Source: Enterocloster aldenensis (GTDB taxonomy: Bacteria; Bacillota; Clostridia; Lachnospirales; Lachnospiraceae). Taken from it: 64,000 nt of DNA. Location: NCBI RefSeq assembly GCF_003434055.1, contig NZ_QVEX01000007.1, positions 62,001 to 126,000 of the forward strand, in the 5' to 3' direction. Under the pieces are notes generated by a model. It ran no database searches and was not told the origin of the DNA. It saw nothing but the letters and a program-made list of their open reading frames with translations. The stretch's first letter is position 1; each line of letters opens with the position of its first letter. Of this stretch, positions 59,815 to 64,000 are shown piece after piece. The position numbers and the translations under genes were made by a program.

Positions 59815-62655
59815 TTACTTAGATAGATTCTGTTTCAATACATCCAGCAGATATGCCATGTCCACTGGTTTGGATACAAATCCGGTCATACCGGCCTGGG
59901 CAGCCGCGTCAGAATCCTCCTTAAAGGAATTGGCCGTCATGGCAACAATGGGAATGGAACTGCCGTCTGGATCCGTGCTGGACCGGATCCGCCTGGTGGC
60001 CTCCAGGCCGTCCATCACCGGCATGCGGATATCCATTAGGATTACATGATACGTGCCGGCCGGGTTTCCGGTAAAGTACTCCAGGGCTTCCAGTCCATTG
60101 GATACGCGTTCTATGTGGGCCCCGTTCATCTGAAGCAGTTCGGTTGCAATCTCCGCGTTCAGGTCATTGTCTTCTGCCAGCAGGATCCGCACACCGTCCA
60201 GGGGGGCGGGCCCAGGTACCTTTGGTTCCGGAACCGACGGCGCGGTTTCCGCAGGATGGCCGGACAGCTGAAACACGACCTGGAAATAAAACTCAGCCCC
60301 TTTGTGAGGCGAACTCCTTACCTTCAGTTCACCGCCCATTGCATTTACAATACTGCTGCTGATGGGAAGGCCAAGGCCTGTCCCGGCGCTCTTTGCGCTG
60401 GAAGACCCGATCTGCTCAAAGGAATCGAAAATCCGTTTCTGATGTTCTTGCGCAATCCCAATGCCGTTGTCTTTTACTGAGAAAAGGAATGCGGCCCTGG
60501 TTTCATCAGATCCTGTTTCCTGGACAAGGAGTCGTATCTGACCGCCCTCGGGCGTGAATTTGACTGCGTTGGACAGCAGGTTCACCAGTACCTGCCTCAG
60601 CCGCACCGGGTCTCCCTGGATATCGGAATGGGTGATATCTAAGTCCACTGTGAACAGGATGCCTTTGGATTCAGCCTGGCTGCGCATCATCCCTTCCAGG
60701 TCTGATAATAGGCGGCGGAGGGAGAAAACCTCGTCCATGATTTCCATTTTCCCGTTCTCAATCCTGGACATGTCCAGGATATCATTGATGAGGGACAGCA
60801 GGTATTGGGAGGAGGACAGTATCTTTTTTAAATTTGTTTCCACACGTTCAGGCAGCCGCTCCTCCATACAGGTCAGGTTTGCCAGCCCCATGATAGCGTT
60901 CATGGGCGTACGGATTTCATGGCTCATCCTGGACAGGAACTCTCCTTTGGCCCTGCTTTGGGCCTCTGCTTTTTCAAGTTCGCCCTGGATCATGGCGTTC
61001 CGAAGCCGCGCCTTCATGATGAGCAGGACGGATATGGCGGACAGCAGTACAAACGCACTGAAGATAGCTATAAAAGCCACCGGGTTGGCATAAATCAGCT
61101 CCCCCATTGTCATGGTGGAGTAACCCATGGATACCAGATTGCGGTCGGAAATGGTATTCCTTTCTTCCTCGGACAGGCTGAAGATGGATTTGTTCAGGAT
61201 TGTCATCAGGTCCGGATTAATGGGGCGGTCCATTGCAAAGCTGATTTCCATGTTATTATTGATGCTGCTTAACGGTACAATGTTGGTATACCTGTGCGCC
61301 TGCATCTCATGCTCAATTGCAGGGGAAATACCATACACAAAATCAATCTCCCCCCGGTTAACGGCGTCCAGGTAATCACGCGGCGTGGCGAAGGAGCGTA
61401 CATGGGCGGCCGCGATTGAATCGGGAACACGGCACCCGTCCATGACGCCGGCTGTCAGGCCATCGGACGGATAGTTGGCGGACTTGTTTTTGACAATGAT
61501 ATTGTTGAGGGTTATATAAGCTTTGGAAACCGCAAGTCCGTCAGCAGCGGCTGATTCCTGGGAATCCAGGTAATAGCCCAGTATATCAGCCTTTCGTTCC
61601 TTTACCAGCTGGACCGCTTCCTCGTAGGTATCCGTAAACACATAATCAAAGGCAAGGCCGGAGTAATCCGAGATATTCTCAAGCAGGTCAGGAAGAATCC
61701 CATTGTGATGGTCTGTTTTATCCCCCAGGCAGTAGAACGGGTGCCAGGCATTTACCACGGCAACGGTCACGGTCTGTTTGGATGCAATATAGGCCTGTTC
61801 TTCACTGCTCAGCTGGATTTTGGAATTATTTATATTGTTAAAGTTCTTCTCATAATGTTCCTCGGCGAATTTGGGGTCGGAGTTAAGTATTTTCTCAAGT
61901 CCCAGGTTCAGGCCGTCCAGTATATCATCATTTCCCTCATGGGTCACGACATAATAGGGCTGTGCCGGGAATTCCGCGGCAACCCGGTAATTGTCTGCTT
62001 CTGATTCATTGCCCAGAAGGAGGTCCACCTCCCCGGATTCCAGGAAGCGGTACATGTTGCCGTCCTCCTCAATCTCCTCAGAAGAATAGGTGCGGATACC
62101 GCATTGCAGGTTATTGAGCTGGAGGAAATTACGGAGTCTCTGACGCTTTTCAATGGCATGTTCATAGACGCCGATTATTTTGCCGTTCAAGGTGTTAAGC
62201 TCGTAGCTCTTTATGTCGGGGTCATCCTTTTGGCAGAGAAGCACGGCCTTACTGTTGCCCATGCTGTATTTGGGGTATGCAATCCGGGACTCATAGCTTT
62301 TTAGATAAAAGATGCCTCCCAATAAATCATATTTTCCCGTGAGAAATTCATCCAGGAGAAGATCCGGGTCCACGCTTATGTATTCATAATCCCAGTTGTT
62401 GTATTTTGCGATTTCATTGAGATAATCAACCAGAAGCCCCTTGTGACTGCCATATGCATCAGGGGCACATATGCCGGGAACTGGCGAAAATGCCACTGTA
62501 AGGGTCCGCGCCTCTGCATCCGGCATATCATTGCAGGCCGCAGGGGCGGAGGAAGGATTGGATGCATGAATAATACCTGTCCGCAATGACGACAGGGAAA
62601 AGACAAGAGCCATGACTAATATAATGAAACCCGCACCGCGGTGATATTTCTTCAT
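59815..62655 (-). CDS. Hybrid sensor histidine kinase with two periplasmic solute-binding domains
   Basis: A 946-residue protein. A signal peptide/anchor (1-32) precedes two tandem family 3 solute-binding domains (about 50-280 and 295-520). A membrane helix lies at about 533-556, then a HisKA domain with the phospho-acceptor His in [13 protein letters not shown], an HATPase domain ([25 protein letters not shown]) and a C-terminal receiver ([28 protein letters not shown]). It resembles BvgS/EvgS-type sensors but lacks a PAS domain and Hpt domain. GAGGTG precedes the ATG. The downstream partner is not adjacent. Confidence 0.9.
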   Translation of the reverse strand: MKKYHRGAGFIILVMALVFSLSSLRTGIIHASNPSSAPAACNDMPDAEARTLTVAFSPVPGICAPDAYGSHKGLLVDYLNEIAKYNNWDYEYISVDPDLLLDEFLTGKYDLLGGIFYLKSYESRIAYPKYSMGNSKAVLLCQKDDPDIKSYELNTLNGKIIGVYEHAIEKRQRLRNFLQLNNLQCGIRTYSSEEIEEDGNMYRFLESGEVDLLLGNESEADNYRVAAEFPAQPYYVVTHEGNDDILDGLNLGLEKILNSDPKFAEEHYEKNFNNINNSKIQLSSEEQAYIASKQTVTVAVVNAWHPFYCLGDKTDHHNGILPDLLENISDYSGLAFDYVFTDTYEEAVQLVKERKADILGYYLDSQESAAADGLAVSKAYITLNNIIVKNKSANYPSDGLTAGVMDGCRVPDSIAAAHVRSFATPRDYLDAVNRGEIDFVYGISPAIEHEMQAHRYTNIVPLSSINNNMEISFAMDRPINPDLMTILNKSIFSLSEEERNTISDRNLVSMGYSTMTMGELIYANPVAFIAIFSAFVLLSAISVLLIMKARLRNAMIQGELEKAEAQSRAKGEFLSRMSHEIRTPMNAIMGLANLTCMEERLPERVETNLKKILSSSQYLLSLINDILDMSRIENGKMEIMDEVFSLRRLLSDLEGMMRSQAESKGILFTVDLDITHSDIQGDPVRLRQVLVNLLSNAVKFTPEGGQIRLLVQETGSDETRAAFLFSVKDNGIGIAQEHQKRIFDSFEQIGSSSAKSAGTGLGLPISSSIVNAMGGELKVRSSPHKGAEFYFQVVFQLSGHPAETAPSVPEPKVPGPAPLDGVRILLAEDNDLNAEIATELLQMNGAHIERVSNGLEALEYFTGNPAGTYHVILMDIRMPVMDGLEATRRIRSSTDPDGSSIPIVAMTANSFKEDSDAAAQAGMTGFVSKPVDMAYLLDVLKQNLSK

Positions 62656-62837
62656 GTCAGCACCTCATACCATAGACTACACTATTAGGCTATTCTATCA
62701 CATTTACTGTTCAGGAGGCAACCAGATGGTAGGTTATTTGCCAGAAATAATTAAGAAAACCGTTCTTGTTTTTGCCTAAAGCCATGTTATACTGAAACCA
62801 TGGTATAGAAAATTATGGAAAAGGAGGAGAACATCAG

Positions 62838-63587
62838 ATGCGGGAATATAAATCCCTAGTAATTGCCTTGATTGCGGCTGTCAGTGCGGTTGCCTGTGTG
62901 AGCATTTTTACAGGAGGTCTGCTGGACTACAAGAAAACAGGAGGGGGAAGCGGAATCACGGCCACCGGGTCAGCAAGCTGTGATTTTGAATCTGACCTGA
63001 TTGTGTGGAGGGGAAGCTTCTCTGTCCACGGAGACACGCCCAAGGACGCTTACAGTACCATAAAAGAAGATGCGGAACTGGTTAAGAAGTACCTGGAAGA
63101 AAACGGTGTGGCCGGGGACGAAATGGTATTCAGTTCCATCAACATTTCCCAGACCTACACATCCAGATATGATGAGGAAGGAAGATATCTGGGAGAGGAG
63201 CAGGATGGCTATGACCTGACACAGGGCATGACAGTCACTTCCCATGACATAGACAAGGTGGAGGAAATCTCCAGGGATATCACCACGCTGATTGAGGCGG
63301 GGGTGGAATTGGAATCCCAACAGCCGGAGTATTATTACACAAAGCTGGATGAGATGAAGCTGGATTTAATTGAGAAGGCAACAGCCAATGCAAAGAACCG
63401 GATTGATATCATGGCGGCAGGCACAGGCGGAGCCCCCGGAAAGCTTCTGAGCGCCAACCTGGGCGTGTTCCAGATTACGGCAAAGAATTCCAGTTCCGAG
63501 TCATACAGCTACGACGGGGTGCTGGATACCAGCTCAAGGTTTAAGACCGCGGTGATTACGGTCCGGCTGAATTACAGCGCCCAGTGA
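62838..63587 (+). CDS. SIMPL domain protein (DUF541)
   Basis: A 249-residue protein with an N-terminal hydrophobic segment (6-28) that serves as anchor or signal, followed by a SIMPL domain (ITATGSASCDFESDLIVWRGSF, KANAKNRIDIMAAGTGG-like ATANAKNRIDIMAAGTG, FKTAVITVRLNY). SIMPL/DUF541 proteins are exported and poorly understood. AAAAGGAGG precedes the ATG. It stands alone, divergent from the sensor kinase gene, with a 182-base gap. Confidence 0.88.
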   Translation: MREYKSLVIALIAAVSAVACVSIFTGGLLDYKKTGGGSGITATGSASCDFESDLIVWRGSFSVHGDTPKDAYSTIKEDAELVKKYLEENGVAGDEMVFSSINISQTYTSRYDEEGRYLGEEQDGYDLTQGMTVTSHDIDKVEEISRDITTLIEAGVELESQQPEYYYTKLDEMKLDLIEKATANAKNRIDIMAAGTGGAPGKLLSANLGVFQITAKNSSSESYSYDGVLDTSSRFKTAVITVRLNYSAQ

Positions 63588-63679
63588 GGATTGGCACGGG
63601 ATTTGGCTGGGATGCTGCCGGCGGCCAGTGACACGGGCCGGATGACGGTTTGTCATATTTCCATGGTTTAGATAAGCTT

Positions 63680-63720
63680 AAATGCCGGAATGGCCTGGGT
63701 TCACAGGCGTTCCGGCATTT
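63680..63720. terminator. Hairpin between SIMPL and MATE genes
   Basis: An 11-base perfect stem pairs AAATGCCGGAA (63680-63690) with TTCCGGCATTT (63710-63720). T-runs are short on both sides, but its position between converging genes suggests a shared terminator. Confidence 0.6.
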
Positions 63721-63754
63721 ATGAGGTATAGCTTAAAGATATTTCTTCCCAAAA

Positions 63755-64000
63755 CTATTCACCAAGTGGTTTTATCTTCTCCACATAGATTTTCCTGAAC
63801 AGGATGGAACTCAGTACCACGGAGGTAATCTCGGCCAGGGGAATGGAGTACCATACGGCGTGTAATCCAAAGACCTGGGCAAAGAAGTAGGCCAGCGGAA
63901 GGATACATACCAGCTGTCTGGCAACGGATATGATCAGGCTGTACACGCCGTTTCCCATGGCCTGGAAGACAGAGCCCACGATGATGCAGTAGCCTGCAAA
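63755..64000 (-). CDS. MATE-family efflux transporter (C-terminal end only)
   Basis: The last 81 codons of a membrane transporter whose start lies beyond the right edge; the frame stays open to base 64000. The segment GSVFQAMGNGVYSLIISVARQLVCILPLAYFF and the following HAVWYSIPLAEITSVVLSSILF are typical of the final two helices of MATE (NorM/DinF-type) multidrug exporters. A conserved Gln-Ala-x-Gly motif is visible. Substrate cannot be inferred. Confidence 0.85.
   Translation of the reverse strand, partial: FAGYCIIVGSVFQAMGNGVYSLIISVARQLVCILPLAYFFAQVFGLHAVWYSIPLAEITSVVLSSILFRKIYVEKIKPLGE

Overview
The window looks like chromosome of a gut anaerobe of the Lachnospiraceae, most like Enterocloster (the Clostridium bolteae/clostridioforme group). 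This is inferred from gene content and style: moderate GC by eye, strong GGAGG ribosome sites, several GTG/TTG starts, repeated YesM/YesN two-component systems beside sugar ABC importers that lack an ATPase gene, and a DUF1667-type anaerobic glycerol-3-phosphate oxidation cluster. I see no rRNA, tRNA, CRISPR array, phage or insertion sequence. The window is almost entirely catabolic operons, each with its own regulator.

Layout. 1-8.3 kb: a glycerol module. The tail of one GlpB-like flavoprotein/DUF1667 pair is followed by a DeoR repressor on the minus strand, then glycerol kinase, a GlpA-like dehydrogenase, a second GlpB-like/DUF1667 pair and an EutH-family permease. 8.6-11.0 kb: a long RecQ helicase. 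11.0-11.65 kb: an AT-rich island with a tiny acidic protein gene and a broken small ORF. 11.7-21.4 kb: diguanylate cyclase, LysR regulator, YesM/YesN pair, ABC importer and a sulfatase. 21.6-25.1 kb: a malate/tartrate-type dehydrogenase, DUF3100 membrane protein, small membrane partner and C45 hydrolase. 25.4-32.5 kb: second ABC importer, YesM/YesN pair and a CE15 glucuronoyl-esterase-like enzyme. 32.8-42.3 kb: ribulokinase-like kinase, ROK regulator, third ABC importer, GH32 fructosidase and a split transketolase.

43.4-51.8 kb: a sigma-54 regulon for a four-carbon sugar acid. A PrpR-type activator lies between otnK-otnC (minus strand) and a GntP permease with two dehydrogenase-type enzymes (plus strand). 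Both arms carry nearly identical -24/-12 promoters, and related upstream repeats precede each. 51.9-55.7 kb: divergent LysR and a UbiD/UbiX/LpdD-type decarboxylase operon followed by a YCII-like protein. 55.8-64 kb: patatin-like lipase, a broken DUF2461 gene, an ECF-like sigma factor with a long C-terminal extension, RarA, a hybrid sensor kinase with two periplasmic binding domains, a SIMPL-domain protein and the end of a MATE exporter.

The best candidates for new biology are the sigma-54 four-carbon acid regulon with its dehydrogenase pair, the dehydrogenase/DUF3100/C45 operon, the EutH permease inside a glycerol operon, and the GH32/ribulokinase/transketolase locus. Short tandem repeats of different period (18, 23 and about 20 bp) sit just downstream of three genes. 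All family assignments are from reading the translated sequence; no database search was run.
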